Below are positions 21,133-30,460 of a stretch of 42,206 nucleotides of DNA, piece by piece. Under the pieces are notes generated by a model, which saw only the letters and a list, made by a program, of their open reading frames with translations, did not search any database and was not told the origin of the DNA. Each line of letters opens with the position of its first letter. Position 1 is the stretch's first letter. Origin of the DNA: Crocosphaera sp. (GTDB lineage: Bacteria > Cyanobacteriota > Cyanobacteriia > Cyanobacteriales > Microcystaceae). Both the position numbers and the translations under genes were made by a program. The DNA is taken from contig NZ_JASJEB010000024.1 of the NCBI RefSeq assembly GCF_030064895.1, forward strand, positions 1 to 42,206, given 5' to 3'.

Positions 21133-23133
21133 CTACACAGGTAAATTTTCAGGTACGATAAACGCACTACCGGTAATATCTACACCAGAGTTGGCCTCAA
21201 TAATCTTATCGAGGCTCGTATTCTCTAGTCTTTTATCCACAATACCTGCTAATCTATCGAGATACTCATCGTTTTCATAGAAGAAGCGATCGCCGTCCCG
21301 TAAATTGCTAAATTGCAGACCAATAATAGCATTCATGGTCTCTCCGACAATGCTATCGCCAAACTGTTGTTCTGCTAAACCACCAATCCAGAGGTCCACA
21401 TCGTCAATGGAATCATAAACGGACTCAAACTTGTCCGCTAATGCTGTATCACCTCCAGTTAACTCATCAAAGCTTTCATAAGCATCTAACCCTAAACTCT
21501 CACGAACCGTGTTGAGATCAGCAACGCCAGTTTCCCGTCCCCGTTGGATATTGAGAGAAGCTAAGTCAAAACCGCCCGCTCCTGGAGGTCCAAACAAGAA
21601 GTTACGAACATCATCAACGAGCTGGGTATCAAGTTCTTGGGCCTCTTGGAGTTCTAATCCTCTGAGGAAGGAATCAACCCCACCAGCTACAATAGCACTG
21701 GGGTTGAAAAAGGCATCCCGTAGTGCTACGGAGTCCACATTGCCAGCGTCATCTACTTGTAGCAGTTGGGGAGACAGCATGGTATGGCCAAAACGGAAAA
21801 GACCAGTGGAAAATTCTGTAAAAATTCCCGGGTTTACAGTGTTGTCATAACCTTCATAATCAGCAATTACATCATCGTCTAGAAGTAAGGGCAGAAACTC
21901 ATTGTAAGTAATAATCTGAACTTTTGCGCCAACCAAACGACGGGCAGATTCATAAATGAAGTCCCCACGACTTAACTCGGACTCTTGAAATAAGTTGTTG
22001 AGCCGTCTAAATCTATTACCATTTCCCCTATCTAAAATCCTTCCCATTCTATCTGCTAGACGGTTATGTTCTCTAACAAAAAGGGTATGGACTGAGATCA
22101 AACCGAATTGTTCATTAACGCGGACATCCCCTGCCATGAAGTTACCATCAGCATCAACGGGAAGTAACTCCTCTCCGTTGTTACCGATACTTGTGGCCAT
22201 TCTGCCGGTGCCATCATTAGCCCGTAAAGAAGCAGCAGTGGTGGCATTGGAACCATAGACCATGGAGCCATCAAGAAAAGCAGTAATTTCGTTGATCTGT
22301 TGGCGGGGGTTAGCGGAACCATCTCCGGGATCAAAACCGGTGTCGGGGTCAAAAATAGCACGGGTTAAGGGGATAACTTGAGTCCCTGTGTTGTTGGGAT
22401 CGAAATCAGGGTCACCGGCGGGAACAGGAATATCAAAGGGTTCTCCCATGGGAACGGCTTCGGTTAAACCGAGATCATGGTCAATAAATTGTCCCCATTG
22501 CCAAAACCAGTCTGAAAGATCGAAACTGTTGGGAATAGAGACTTCTCCTTGATCCGCAATAGCATTACTGATAGCTCTAGCACTGGGAAGGGTTAAAGGT
22601 GTATCGATACCGCCCCCTCTGGCTTCGGAATAGCCATCTTCATAGGCTGCCGGACTCAAGCGCAACAGTTGAATCCCTTCTTCCCCGTATAAGGGGTTAA
22701 GTAAATTATTATTTAAACCGTTAAAGGTCCGAAAGTTGTTTTCTGAAATGACATCATTCCAACGCAAGTCATAGTTATTGCCTGAAAAAACAGGATTACC
22801 AGAACTATCTACTTCCCCAGAACCTACTTTGATAAAATATCTACCTGCTTCAGCAACGGTAACATTGAAAATTTCATTATCATTGAGGGAGGTGGAAGAA
22901 GCGATTTGATTTCCTTTTCTGTCAAAGAGGAATAAATCTAGATTTCCCTGTTCATGATCGAAAAATAGCTCGATGGATAGGTCTAAAGAACCTGGGGTGA
23001 CTCTAATTCGATAGAAATCATCGTCTAAGGAAACCCCTGGTCCCCCTAATTCACTGAGAAGAGTTTGTTCATCTCTCGATAGGTTAAACGCGTCGTCGAG
23101 AATATCATTATTCTCAAAAATATCATCAATCAT
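21133..23133 (-). CDS. Animal-type haem peroxidase (peroxidase-cyclooxygenase superfamily) with N-terminal PPC-like domain
   Basis: 666 residues. Residues 30-125 look like a bacterial pre-peptidase C-terminal (PPC) beta domain (DFYRIRVTPGSLDLSIELFF, GNLDLFLFDRKGN, AGRYFIKVGSG). The peroxidase follows: SDWFWQWGQFIDHDLGLT has the distal His219, with Asp218 (haem ester) and Asp220 (Ca site) equivalents; SVHTLFVREHNRLADRMG holds catalytic Arg354; FRFGHTML holds the proximal His450. Spacings fit myeloperoxidase-type enzymes. There is no classical signal peptide; the acidic, Gly/Asp-rich style is that of proteins exported by type I systems, which I infer. Likely roles are halide or H2O2 chemistry at the cell surface. 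It is monocistronic, with a terminator at 21074-21109 and a MITE 38 bases upstream. Confidence 0.88.
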   Translation of the reverse strand: MIDDIFENNDILDDAFNLSRDEQTLLSELGGPGVSLDDDFYRIRVTPGSLDLSIELFFDHEQGNLDLFLFDRKGNQIASSTSLNDNEIFNVTVAEAGRYFIKVGSGEVDSSGNPVFSGNNYDLRWNDVISENNFRTFNGLNNNLLNPLYGEEGIQLLRLSPAAYEDGYSEARGGGIDTPLTLPSARAISNAIADQGEVSIPNSFDLSDWFWQWGQFIDHDLGLTEAVPMGEPFDIPVPAGDPDFDPNNTGTQVIPLTRAIFDPDTGFDPGDGSANPRQQINEITAFLDGSMVYGSNATTAASLRANDGTGRMATSIGNNGEELLPVDADGNFMAGDVRVNEQFGLISVHTLFVREHNRLADRMGRILDRGNGNRFRRLNNLFQESELSRGDFIYESARRLVGAKVQIITYNEFLPLLLDDDVIADYEGYDNTVNPGIFTEFSTGLFRFGHTMLSPQLLQVDDAGNVDSVALRDAFFNPSAIVAGGVDSFLRGLELQEAQELDTQLVDDVRNFLFGPPGAGGFDLASLNIQRGRETGVADLNTVRESLGLDAYESFDELTGGDTALADKFESVYDSIDDVDLWIGGLAEQQFGDSIVGETMNAIIGLQFSNLRDGDRFFYENDEYLDRLAGIVDKRLENTSLDKIIEANSGVDITGSAFIVPENLPV

Positions 23134-23170
23134 AGTTAGTCCTTTAAATTAATGTTCGACAGAGTGGAGT

Positions 23171-23270
23171 TATAGAACAACAAAAAATAGTTAGGACAGA
23201 TAGAATTTTGTGGAAGGGAACGGGTAACATATAACAATAAAACGTCCTAACAAAAATGTGTAGTTCTATA
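23171..23270. mobile_element. MITE-like palindromic element
   Basis: The left end is TATAGAACAACA, continuing to GTTAGGAC; the right end read in reverse is TATAGAACTACA, continuing to GTTAGGAC. The 100-bp element has no gene. It shares the TATAG terminus and inner GTTAGGAC with the element at 14124-14230. It lies where the peroxidase promoter should be. Confidence 0.7.
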
Positions 23271-23364
23271 TTTGGTACCCACTAAATCCAATTGTATTTG
23301 AGAACTTTCTCAGAAAAACCAAAGATTTTGTATAGTGATTGATACTACATAAGAATGTTAAATT

Positions 23365-23598
23365 ATAATTAAATAACGACCCATTTCTATAAATTGCTGC
23401 TACTAAATTATTCAGTCCTAAGTCTAAGCTTAAACATGGATCTTTATCTAGATTCTCTACTATTTCTTCCTTAATTTCATAGACAAATTGAGCGACAAAA
23501 TAGCGACCATTACATTTAGGAATAATCCTAAACTTATGAATCTTTTTCCCTTTTAGGAGAAAAGAAAGATCAATGAATTTAGGGTGAGCATTACCCAC
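23365..23598 (-). pseudogene. tnpB internal fragment
   Basis: The frame encodes HKFRIIPKCNGRYFVAQFVY and CLSLDLGLNNLVAAIYRNG, the segment just before and through RuvC-I (the catalytic Asp in SLDLGLNN) of a TnpB. Both the N-terminal helical part and everything after RuvC-I are missing. It sits 9 bases after acnB and ends near the MITE, so it is a relic between two insertions. Confidence 0.7.
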
Positions 23599-23607
23599 CC
23601 TAAGATG

Positions 23608-26217
23608 TTAACTTAAAGCCCCTGCTGGAATGCCTAAAATATCTTCAATTTTGGGCATTTCTTCTAAGGGAATAACTCGCCCTTCGTCTTCAAATCCTGT
23701 CATTTGATCAAAGTTCAAATAACGGTACAATTCATCAGCAAAGGGATCAATTTTTTGGGTAACAATTTCCATATATTCCTCAACGGTAGGGATTTTTCCT
23801 AATAAGGCACACACCGCAGCTAACTCGGCCGAACCGAGATAAACTTGCGCACCTTTACCCATCCGATTATTGAAGTTACGGGTAGAGGTAGAAAAGACTG
23901 TTGCATTGTCTTCTACTCTTGCTTGGTTGCCCATACATAGAGAACATCCCGGCATTTCGGTTCTGGCACCAGATGCAGCAAAAACACCATAAATACCTTC
24001 TTCCCGTAGCTGTTTTTCATCCATTCTGGTTGGGGGACAAATCCACAAAACAGATTTAATGCGCCCTGCCCCTTCTAAAATTTTGGCGGCAGCGCGGTAA
24101 TGTCCGATATTGGTCATACAGGAACCGATGAATACTTCATCTACTTTATCCCCTGCACATTCGGACATCAATTTAACATTATCGGGGTCATTGGGTGCAG
24201 CAACAATTGGTTCTTTTATCTCGCTTAAGTTGACTTCGATAGTATCAGCATAATCTGCTGTTTCATCGGCTTCCATTAAAACGGGATTTTTTAACCATTC
24301 CTCCATTTTGGCAGCGCGACGCATCAAGGTTTTAGGGTCTTGATAACCCCGTGCAACCATATTTTTAATTAAGGAAACATTGGAACGCAAATATTCGGCG
24401 ATAGTGTCTTTTCCTAACTTAATAGTTGACCCTGCACAAGACCTTTCTGCCGTTGCATCGGTTAATTCAAAAGCTTGTTCTACTTTTAAATCAGGTAATC
24501 CTTCCATCTCCATAATACGGCCATTGAAAACATTAATTTTGTTCTCTTTGGACACAGTTAATTTACCTTCTTGAATAGCAACCCAGGGAATAGCATTAAC
24601 AATATCCCTTAAAGTTACTCCCGGCTGCAACTTTCCAGTAAACTTAACTAATACTGATTCTGGCATATCCAAAGGCATAACCCCTAATGCTGCTGCAAAG
24701 GCAACTAAACCGGAACCAGCAGGAAACGAGATACCCAAAGGAAAACGAGTATGAGAGTCTCCCCCGGTTCCCACTGTATCCGGTAATAACATCCGGTTTA
24801 ACCAAGAATGGATGATACCGTCACCTGGTTGCAACGCTACACCTCCACGGGTAGAAAAGAAGTCTGGTAAGTCCTTATGGGTTTTAATATCAACCGGTTT
24901 GGGATAAGCAGCAGTATGACAGAAACTTTGTAGGGTTAAGTCTGCGTTGAACCCTAAACAAGCTAACTCTTTCAACTCATCCCTAGTCATGGGTCCTGTG
25001 GTATCCTGGGAACCAACGGTGGTCATCATGGGTTCACAAGATGTTCCGGGTCTAACCCCAGGCAAACCGCAAGCTTTACCCACCATTTTCTGGGCTAAAG
25101 TAAAGCCTTTGCCGGTGTCTTCTGGAATACTGGGACGGACAAACACGGTACTGGGTTCGAGTCCTAATGCTTCACGGGTTTTATCGGTTAATGCGCGTCC
25201 AATGAGTAAAGGAATGCGTCCCCCGGCCCGAACTTCGTCTAAAATAGTTTCAGGTTTGCGGTCAAAGGTGGCAATAATGTCTCCTTCTTCGTTAGCAACT
25301 TCTCCTTTGTAGGGATAGATGATGATAACGTCGCCGGTTTCCATATCGGAAACATCGCACTCGATGGGAAAGGCCCCAGAGTCTTCTGCGGTGTTGAAGA
25401 AAATAGGGGCTATTTTCCCCCCCAAAATGTAGCCTCCAGCGCGTTTATTAGGGACATAAGGTATATCATGTCCAATGTGCCATAAAACGGAGTTAATGGC
25501 TGATTTACGGGAGGAACCGGTACCGACTACATCGCCAACATAAGCCACAGGATAGCCTTTCTCTTTGAGTCTAGCTATGGTTGCAATACCTTCTGGCATT
25601 TTCGACTCTAACATGGCTAACCCATGCAGGGGTATATCGGGACGAGTGGTTGCATGGGGGGCTGGAGATAGGTCATCAGTATTGGTTTCCCCTGGGACTT
25701 TAAAGACGGTGACGTTTATGCTTTCAGGAACTTCTGGTTTATTGATGAACCAAGTAGCTTCGGCCCATGCGTCGATGACTTGTTTAGCGTAGGGGTTGCT
25801 TTCGGAGAGTTCTAAGACTTCGTTGAATGCGTCAAAGACTAACAGGGTTTTGCTGAGTGCGGTGGCTGCTTCTGAGGCTAAGCTGGTGTCAGAAGATTTG
25901 AGCAACTCTACCAATGATTGTACATTATAACCTCCCATCATGGTTCCTAATAAGTCTATCGCGCTTTGAGGAGAGATAAGGGGACAGGTTATTTCTTGTT
26001 TGGCAACTGCTGTTAAAAACCCCGCTTTAACATAAGCTGCTTCATCCACACCAGGGGGAACTCTATCCCGTAATAAGCTTAAAAGTTCTTCTTTTTTGTC
26101 TTCGGGAGGATGTTTTAAGAGTTCGCATAGTTGCGATGTTTGTTCTGCGGTTAAAGGTAAGGGGGGAATACCAAGTTTGGATCTTTCTGCTGCGTGTTTA
26201 TGATAGTTTTCTAGCAT
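23608..26217 (-). CDS. acnB: Aconitate hydratase B / 2-methylisocitrate dehydratase
   Basis: 869 residues, the usual AcnB length. The N-terminal HEAT-like helical domain (residues 1-160) is followed by the swivel domain ([38 protein letters not shown]) and the 4Fe-4S catalytic part, with [35 protein letters not shown] and [13 protein letters not shown] supplying the three cluster Cys. It converts citrate to isocitrate, supplying 2-oxoglutarate for nitrogen assimilation. It is transcribed alone; the start is ATG at 26217 with AGGAGACAC upstream. A tnpB relic follows the stop. No lesions were seen. Confidence 0.97.
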   Translation of the reverse strand: MLENYHKHAAERSKLGIPPLPLTAEQTSQLCELLKHPPEDKKEELLSLLRDRVPPGVDEAAYVKAGFLTAVAKQEITCPLISPQSAIDLLGTMMGGYNVQSLVELLKSSDTSLASEAATALSKTLLVFDAFNEVLELSESNPYAKQVIDAWAEATWFINKPEVPESINVTVFKVPGETNTDDLSPAPHATTRPDIPLHGLAMLESKMPEGIATIARLKEKGYPVAYVGDVVGTGSSRKSAINSVLWHIGHDIPYVPNKRAGGYILGGKIAPIFFNTAEDSGAFPIECDVSDMETGDVIIIYPYKGEVANEEGDIIATFDRKPETILDEVRAGGRIPLLIGRALTDKTREALGLEPSTVFVRPSIPEDTGKGFTLAQKMVGKACGLPGVRPGTSCEPMMTTVGSQDTTGPMTRDELKELACLGFNADLTLQSFCHTAAYPKPVDIKTHKDLPDFFSTRGGVALQPGDGIIHSWLNRMLLPDTVGTGGDSHTRFPLGISFPAGSGLVAFAAALGVMPLDMPESVLVKFTGKLQPGVTLRDIVNAIPWVAIQEGKLTVSKENKINVFNGRIMEMEGLPDLKVEQAFELTDATAERSCAGSTIKLGKDTIAEYLRSNVSLIKNMVARGYQDPKTLMRRAAKMEEWLKNPVLMEADETADYADTIEVNLSEIKEPIVAAPNDPDNVKLMSECAGDKVDEVFIGSCMTNIGHYRAAAKILEGAGRIKSVLWICPPTRMDEKQLREEGIYGVFAASGARTEMPGCSLCMGNQARVEDNATVFSTSTRNFNNRMGKGAQVYLGSAELAAVCALLGKIPTVEEYMEIVTQKIDPFADELYRYLNFDQMTGFEDEGRVIPLEEMPKIEDILGIPAGALS

Positions 26218-26271
26218 TTAGTAGTGTCTCCTTTTCTTCACATTTACTTAAGATTTTGCGACAAGTACTTT

Positions 26272-26296
26272 TTAGGGTATCCCTTCTTAGGGTATC
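26272..26296. promoter_or_regulatory. Tandem 10-mer upstream of acnB
   Basis: TTAGGGTATC occurs at 26272-26281 and 26287-26296, 15 bases apart and 55-80 bases upstream of the acnB start. It may be an operator or a chance small duplication. No regulator can be named. Confidence 0.3.
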
Positions 26297-26483
26297 AAGT
26301 TTATTTAGTAATAGTGTTTAGGTATTTCTTAAGTTTTCTAGGAAGAGGTGTTAGGGTTGGGTCATGTTTTGGGAAGATTTGATACACTGTAAAATAATTT
26401 TTACTGATAGAGATTGTATGTTTAGGTAAATTAATTATATTTATCTACATTATTTGATGTTTTATTTATTAGGAGATTATTTT

Positions 26484-27347
26484 ATGTTTCCAATGAAAGC
26501 TGATTTACAAGAATTAATGATTACCTTGGGGGAAATTAAACATATAACAGGAGAGGATTACAAATTATTTAAAAAATTTATTCCACGAAACCCTAAGAAA
26601 TATTGGTGGTTTCAAACAGATGATAATTCTGATCAAGAAGGACTAAAGATTCAAAAAAGTGGTTTTATTTCTGAACTTTTAGAATTTAGCAAATTTTTTT
26701 TGGATAATAAAAATCCGATAATAGAACCGATACTAGGATCTTATGGAGTAGTTATTTTTGTATTAGGTAGTATTTTAGTTATATTTTGGGTTTTTAGGGC
26801 ATTGTGGTGGTTATTACTATTTTTGTTTGATGAAGATCATTGGTTCTCATTTTTATCATTACCAAATATTATCATTAAACTTAACTTCATTATACTTGGT
26901 TTATTAGTTATTCCAGTTTTTATTTATACAGTCATTTACATTTTAAATAAACCTTTTTACATCTTAGGTCAATTATATACTAGACGAAAATTTTCTAATT
27001 TATTAGAATTATTCAAAGAAGTTGGTAAATATAACAAAATTGTTCAGGACTTATATGTATTAGACCAATTAAAAGAAGCTGATAATCCTGTACAAATCAA
27101 TGATAGAGAGTCAGTAATAGAAGCATTAATAATAACTAGAGATGGATTAGTTCGTGCTTTAAAAACAGAAAGAATATTAAGAGAAAATCCTACATTTAAT
27201 CCTCAGAATTTCAATTTAGATTTAACCAGTTTGCAAGCAGAAAAAACAATGGTCAAAGCAATAGAATATGCCGAATTACTTGATAATGCAGTACAAGTAG
27301 GAGTTAGTGTTCAAAAAGAAATGAGGAAACTACAAAAAAGAGGTTAA
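26484..27347 (+). CDS. Hypothetical membrane protein with two to three helices
   Basis: 287 residues from ATG at 26484, chosen because AGGAG lies nine bases before it; an earlier TTG/ATG at 26454-26457 has no RBS. The N-terminal 80 residues are soluble. Two or three membrane helices follow (VVIFVLGSILVIFWVFRALW, then LNFIILGLLVIPVFIYTVIY). The last 120 residues are helical and charged, with NNAVQVGVSVQKEMRKLQKR-type coiled coil at the end. I do not recognise the family. The gene stands alone, with a terminator at 27353-27382. Confidence 0.6.
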   Translation: MFPMKADLQELMITLGEIKHITGEDYKLFKKFIPRNPKKYWWFQTDDNSDQEGLKIQKSGFISELLEFSKFFLDNKNPIIEPILGSYGVVIFVLGSILVIFWVFRALWWLLLFLFDEDHWFSFLSLPNIIIKLNFIILGLLVIPVFIYTVIYILNKPFYILGQLYTRRKFSNLLELFKEVGKYNKIVQDLYVLDQLKEADNPVQINDRESVIEALIITRDGLVRALKTERILRENPTFNPQNFNLDLTSLQAEKTMVKAIEYAELLDNAVQVGVSVQKEMRKLQKRG

Positions 27348-27352
27348 AGTTT

Positions 27353-27382
27353 TGTAGGGGTCAACGGTTGTTAACCCCTACA
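27353..27382 (+). terminator. Hairpin after the membrane-protein gene
   Basis: TGTAGGGGT (27353-27361) pairs with ACCCCTACA (27374-27382) around a 12-base loop, six bases past the stop. There is little T-tract, so efficiency is uncertain. Such GTAGGGG palindromes are also dispersed repeats in cyanobacteria. Confidence 0.5.
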
Positions 27383-27473
27383 ATAGGATGAATAAACGAA
27401 ACATTAATTAGCAGCGATCTTGAAGAAATGAGTTTTACGGTGCGCTGGATTAATTTTAAGCTAAAATAGTTAT

Positions 27474-27767
27474 ATGAACTTTCGATGGGATGAACAGAAA
27501 AATCAAACTAATATCAAGAAACATGGTTTTGACTTTACTGATGCTTGGGAAATTTTTGAATCTCCCATGTTAGTAGAATTAGATTCACGACAAAACTATG
27601 GAGAAGAGCGTTATATTAGAATAGGGTTCTTAAGACAGTATGTTGTCGTTGTTGTCTTCACAGAACCTAACGATAACGTTATCCGTATCATTTCGCTAAG
27701 GAAAGCATTGAAACATGAACAAATCAAATTCACCAAATACATCAGAAACCAACTGGGAGAGAATTGA
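27474..27767 (+). CDS. brnT: BrnT-type ribonuclease toxin
   Basis: 97 residues. FRWDEQKNQTNIKKHGFDFT (the D-x-x-K-N-x-x-K-H core), DAWEIFESPM, YGEERYIRIGFL and RIISLRKALKHEQ are the BrnT family signatures, with a RelE-like fold. It is encoded first and overlaps the antitoxin frame by 53 bases, the normal toxin-first order of brnTA. The frame is intact. It opens the second toxin-antitoxin cluster of the window. Confidence 0.92.
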   Translation: MNFRWDEQKNQTNIKKHGFDFTDAWEIFESPMLVELDSRQNYGEERYIRIGFLRQYVVVVVFTEPNDNVIRIISLRKALKHEQIKFTKYIRNQLGEN

Positions 27768-27999
27768 GAAAATGACAGATAATGACATTGACACCTCCGA
27801 TATTCCTCCCCTAGATGATGATTTTTTTGCTAATGCAACCCTGAGAATGCCAAAGAAAAAAATATCAGTTACTTTAGAAATTGATCAAGATGTTTGGGAA
27901 TGGTTCGCTGCACATGGAGAACAATACCAAACAAAAATTAATACAGCTTTAAAAATGTATGCTAACGAAACAAAAAACAACAAAACTCCTAGTAAGTAA
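27715..27999 (+). CDS. brnA: BrnA-type antitoxin
   Basis: 94 residues. An acidic N-terminal part (TSDIPPLDDDFFANATLRMP) leads into a ribbon-helix-helix DNA-binding end (ISVTLEIDQDVWEWFAAHGE, YQTKINTALKMYANE). BrnA binds BrnT and represses the brnTA promoter. The start at 27715 keeps the normal family length; an ATG at 27772 is possible but would cut the N-terminal arm. No own RBS is needed if coupled to brnT. Confidence 0.9.
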   Translation: MNKSNSPNTSETNWERIEKMTDNDIDTSDIPPLDDDFFANATLRMPKKKISVTLEIDQDVWEWFAAHGEQYQTKINTALKMYANETKNNKTPSK

Positions 28000-28021
28000 T
28001 ACTTAATTTTTGTAGGAACTT

Positions 28022-28252
28022 ATGCTGATGACTAAACCTTATTTTAAAGCAATGAATCTTAAAAATTTGAGAAAATATATCTTATCTCATAGAGAAGATA
28101 ATGAAGCGTTTTATACTTTTGTTGATCGAGTTGAAACAGAAAAAAATTGGATAAATAATCCGCCTCTAGATTCAATAGAAGATATGGATAATTATCCAGA
28201 ATTTTTGGAGAAGATCAAACAAGATAAAGGGAGAAAATTTTCGTATTATTAA
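28022..28252 (+). CDS. Small hypothetical (DUF6887-like)
   Basis: 76 residues. FKAMNLKNLRKYILSHREDN and EAFYTFVDRVETEKNW resemble a short cyanobacterial family that I recall as DUF6887, often sited in toxin-antitoxin regions. No catalytic motif is visible. The start is ATG at 28022 or 28028. Its usual partner gene does not follow. It is 22 bases after brnA on the same strand. Confidence 0.5.
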   Translation: MLMTKPYFKAMNLKNLRKYILSHREDNEAFYTFVDRVETEKNWINNPPLDSIEDMDNYPEFLEKIKQDKGRKFSYY

Positions 28253-28347
28253 CTATTTGAAGGTTCAAAGTCTATTGATATCTCAAATACCATAGAAATA
28301 TATTATAATTATAATCAACACTCTATTAACTACCAAATCATTTAACT

Positions 28348-28575
28348 ATGTCGCAAGCAAAAATAAACCCTACTATAACTGAATCTAACAATCAGACAAA
28401 TGACTGGAAAAATTTAATGGAAGATATTAAACATCCTAGCTCAAAAATAGAAAAGCAAAGAGAAGAAAAATTAAGCGAATTGTTAACAGAATGGGAAACA
28501 GAAGACTTACAAGAACAACAAGAAACTTGGGAATTGATACAACAAGTAATTAATGAAGATAAAATTAGTATTTAG
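28348..28575 (+). CDS. Probable antitoxin of the PIN-toxin pair
   Basis: 75 residues, very acidic and helical (SKIEKQREEKLSELLTEWET, DLQEQQETWELIQQVINED). There is no DNA-binding motif. It lies 11 bases upstream of the PIN-domain gene, which is the main reason to call it an antitoxin. It has no recognised family. Confidence 0.55.
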   Translation: MSQAKINPTITESNNQTNDWKNLMEDIKHPSSKIEKQREEKLSELLTEWETEDLQEQQETWELIQQVINEDKISI

Positions 28576-28586
28576 TTCTTTTTTCA

Positions 28587-29039
28587 ATGAGTAAAGTTAT
28601 TTTTCTTGATTCTGCTATTGTAGGAATGCTAACAAACCCAAAAGCAACACCTAATAATTTAGAATGTCGCTATTGGTTAGAATCATTACAACAGAAAAGA
28701 TACATATTAATACTATCTAAAATTGTCGATTATGAAATAAGAAGAGAATTATTAAGAGCAGGAAAAATTAAAGGACTTAGAAAACTTAATCAATTAAAAG
28801 AGACTATTCGTTATCTTCCTATAACAACAGAAATTATGCTTAAAGCTGCTGAATTTTGGGCAGAAGCAAGAAATAGAGGAAAACCTACAGCATCCCCTCA
28901 AGCACTTGATGGAGATGTTATTTTAGCTGCACAAGCAGTATTAGTAGCAGAAGCAGGAAATGAAGTAATTATTGCTACTACAAATGTTAAACATTTATCT
29001 CAGTTTACTGATGCACGAGATTGGAAATTAATTCAATAA
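28587..29039 (+). CDS. PIN-domain ribonuclease toxin (VapC-like)
   Basis: 150 residues. PIN acidic residues are seen in VIFLDSAIVG (Asp8), DYEIRRELLR (Glu near 47), ALDGDVILAAQAVLV (Asp near 108-110) and IIATTNVKHLSQF. VapC-type toxins cut tRNA or rRNA. It is preceded by a small acidic gene in antitoxin-first order. The frame is intact. Confidence 0.85.
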   Translation: MSKVIFLDSAIVGMLTNPKATPNNLECRYWLESLQQKRYILILSKIVDYEIRRELLRAGKIKGLRKLNQLKETIRYLPITTEIMLKAAEFWAEARNRGKPTASPQALDGDVILAAQAVLVAEAGNEVIIATTNVKHLSQFTDARDWKLIQ

Positions 29040-29144
29040 TAATATTTCTTTTAACACAATATAAGGAGTCTGATTTGATAATTTTTATCATAAATATGGG
29101 TATTCTAATCTTGATTACTGAATTTAATCAAGCATAAAGATACT

Positions 29145-29426
29145 ATGAAAAAAGTAGTTAGTTTATCCGTTGCAGGTTTAGTTGGTTGTTTATCTATTAT
29201 TTTGCAATCACAAAATAACTCTATTTTAGCTGCATCATCAACTATTCCCCCAAATCCTAAATGTAATATTAAAGGGAATATTTCAATTAGCACAGGAAGA
29301 AGAATTTATCATGTTCCTGGTCAACGAGACTATGAAAACACGGTAATAACAACAGAAAAAGGTGAAAGATGGTTTTGTAGTGAACAAGAAGCAATTGAAG
29401 CAGGATGGACTAAAGCACCTCGTTAA
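29145..29426 (+). CDS. Secreted sunset-domain protein
   Basis: 93 residues. The N-terminal signal peptide (KKVVSLSVAGLVGCLSIILQ) is followed by a sunset-type domain: CNIKGNISISTGRRIYHVPG, DYENTVI and GERWFCSEQEAIEAGWTKA, with two Cys that could pair. The domain is often found at the C-terminus of secreted nucleases; here it stands alone. It is the only clearly exported small protein in this cluster. Confidence 0.8.
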   Translation: MKKVVSLSVAGLVGCLSIILQSQNNSILAASSTIPPNPKCNIKGNISISTGRRIYHVPGQRDYENTVITTEKGERWFCSEQEAIEAGWTKAPR

Positions 29427-29520
29427 ATTTTAGCAAAATGTTTAGAAGTTAACCTCTGTCAACTTCTACTCTATAGTAAATAAATCAAGCATTAATTAGT
29501 TAGCAATTGCCTATTGATAG

Positions 29521-29820
29521 TTATCTACTAAATTGGTTTTTCCATTGTTTAGGATCGCGTTTAACATGAAAAAAAGCAACAATAAGAATTATATAATCCT
29601 CAACAAGATAAAATAACCCATAAGGAAATCTAGATAATAATTTGCGCCTAACATTCTGATAAATAAGAGGATAAGCAAAAGGATTTTTTTGAATCGAACT
29701 TAAACTATCATCAACCTTACGAATAAACTCAGAACCCAGTTGATTGACTTGTGTTTCATCCCATTGATAAACCTCCTGTAAATCTAATTATGCTTCATCA
29801 TAAATATTAACTTTATACAT
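29521..29820 (-). pseudogene. RelE/ParE-type toxin gene with one nonsense codon
   Basis: The frame encodes MYKVNIYDEA, stop (TAA, codon 11), LDLQEVYQWDETQVNQLG, then FIRKVDDSLSSIQKNPFAYP, YQNVRRKLLSRFPYGLFYLV and HVKRDPKQWK up to a normal stop at 29521-29523. Apart from codon 11 the toxin is complete, about 99 residues. GAA to TAA is the likely change, since Glu or Leu is usual there. Its start overlaps the antitoxin's end by 8 bases. The toxin is therefore probably off while the antitoxin remains. Confidence 0.8.
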
Positions 29821-30037
29821 TGTTTTCCATAATTCTTTGCTTAACTTCTTCCCAAGACAAACCTGTATTTTTAATATTATCATAAGACGCTAATCGTCTA
29901 CCTAACTCTTGTTTTTGATACTTAGTTAAAGGAACTTGAGTATCATCAATAATAATACTATCCCAAACATCTGCGATTAATTCAAGTTTTTCGGGAATAG
30001 TAAGAGAAGAAATTTGTTTAGATAAGATTTTATTCAT
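29813..30037 (-). CDS. Addiction-module antitoxin (RelB-like, TIGR02574 type)
   Basis: 74 residues. LTIPEKLELIADVWDSI, PLTKYQKQELGRRLASY and SWEEVKQRIM form the short helical pattern of antitoxins encoded directly before ParE/RelE toxins. The gene is intact while its toxin carries a nonsense codon. The start is ATG at 30037. Confidence 0.82.
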   Translation of the reverse strand: MNKILSKQISSLTIPEKLELIADVWDSIIIDDTQVPLTKYQKQELGRRLASYDNIKNTGLSWEEVKQRIMENNV

Positions 30038-30205
30038 AGACTTCTTAAGTTACATCCTTTAACTCATTCTAGTGTAACAAAAATTGTGTATCAATACTTC
30101 TTGATATCTACAATAAAATTAATAACCGACACAAAGAGATAAACTTTAAGATACGGTTGACCAGTTTTTGAGCTAGAATAGTTACATCAAATAGGAGACT
30201 GTGAC

Positions 30206-30460
30206 ATGGAAACTCAAAGTTCACCACAAATCAAGAATAAGACCATTCTTTCTCTAGAAGAAATTAGAGAACAATATCCAAATCAATGGGTATTAGTTGT
30301 TAATCCAGAATTAGATGATAACTTAGAAATTATTCAGGGAGAAGTTATTGCTAATTGTCCCACTAAAGAGGAATTATATGAGAAACTTCACTTGTCTAAA
30401 GACCGATCTTCTGCTATCGAATATACAGGCACTTATGATGATAATCTGGTTTTAATATGA
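30206..30460 (+). CDS. Small protein paired with an aspartic protease gene
   Basis: 84 residues. LSLEEIREQYPNQWVLVVNP and GEVIANCPTKEELYEKL, ending with TGTYDDNLVLI, is a pattern I know from two-gene units in cyanobacteria in which a clan-AA (retropepsin-like) aspartic protease follows. Its stop overlaps the next start (ATGA at 30457-30460). The function is unknown; such pairs have been viewed as addiction-like modules. The RBS AGGAG is 10 bases before the start. Confidence 0.6.
   Translation: METQSSPQIKNKTILSLEEIREQYPNQWVLVVNPELDDNLEIIQGEVIANCPTKEELYEKLHLSKDRSSAIEYTGTYDDNLVLI

Noticed and set aside
23995-25800. Coding frames opposite acnB, the peroxidase and the copper ATPase
   Set aside because: They are antisense shadows of well-supported genes with no family resemblance or RBS.
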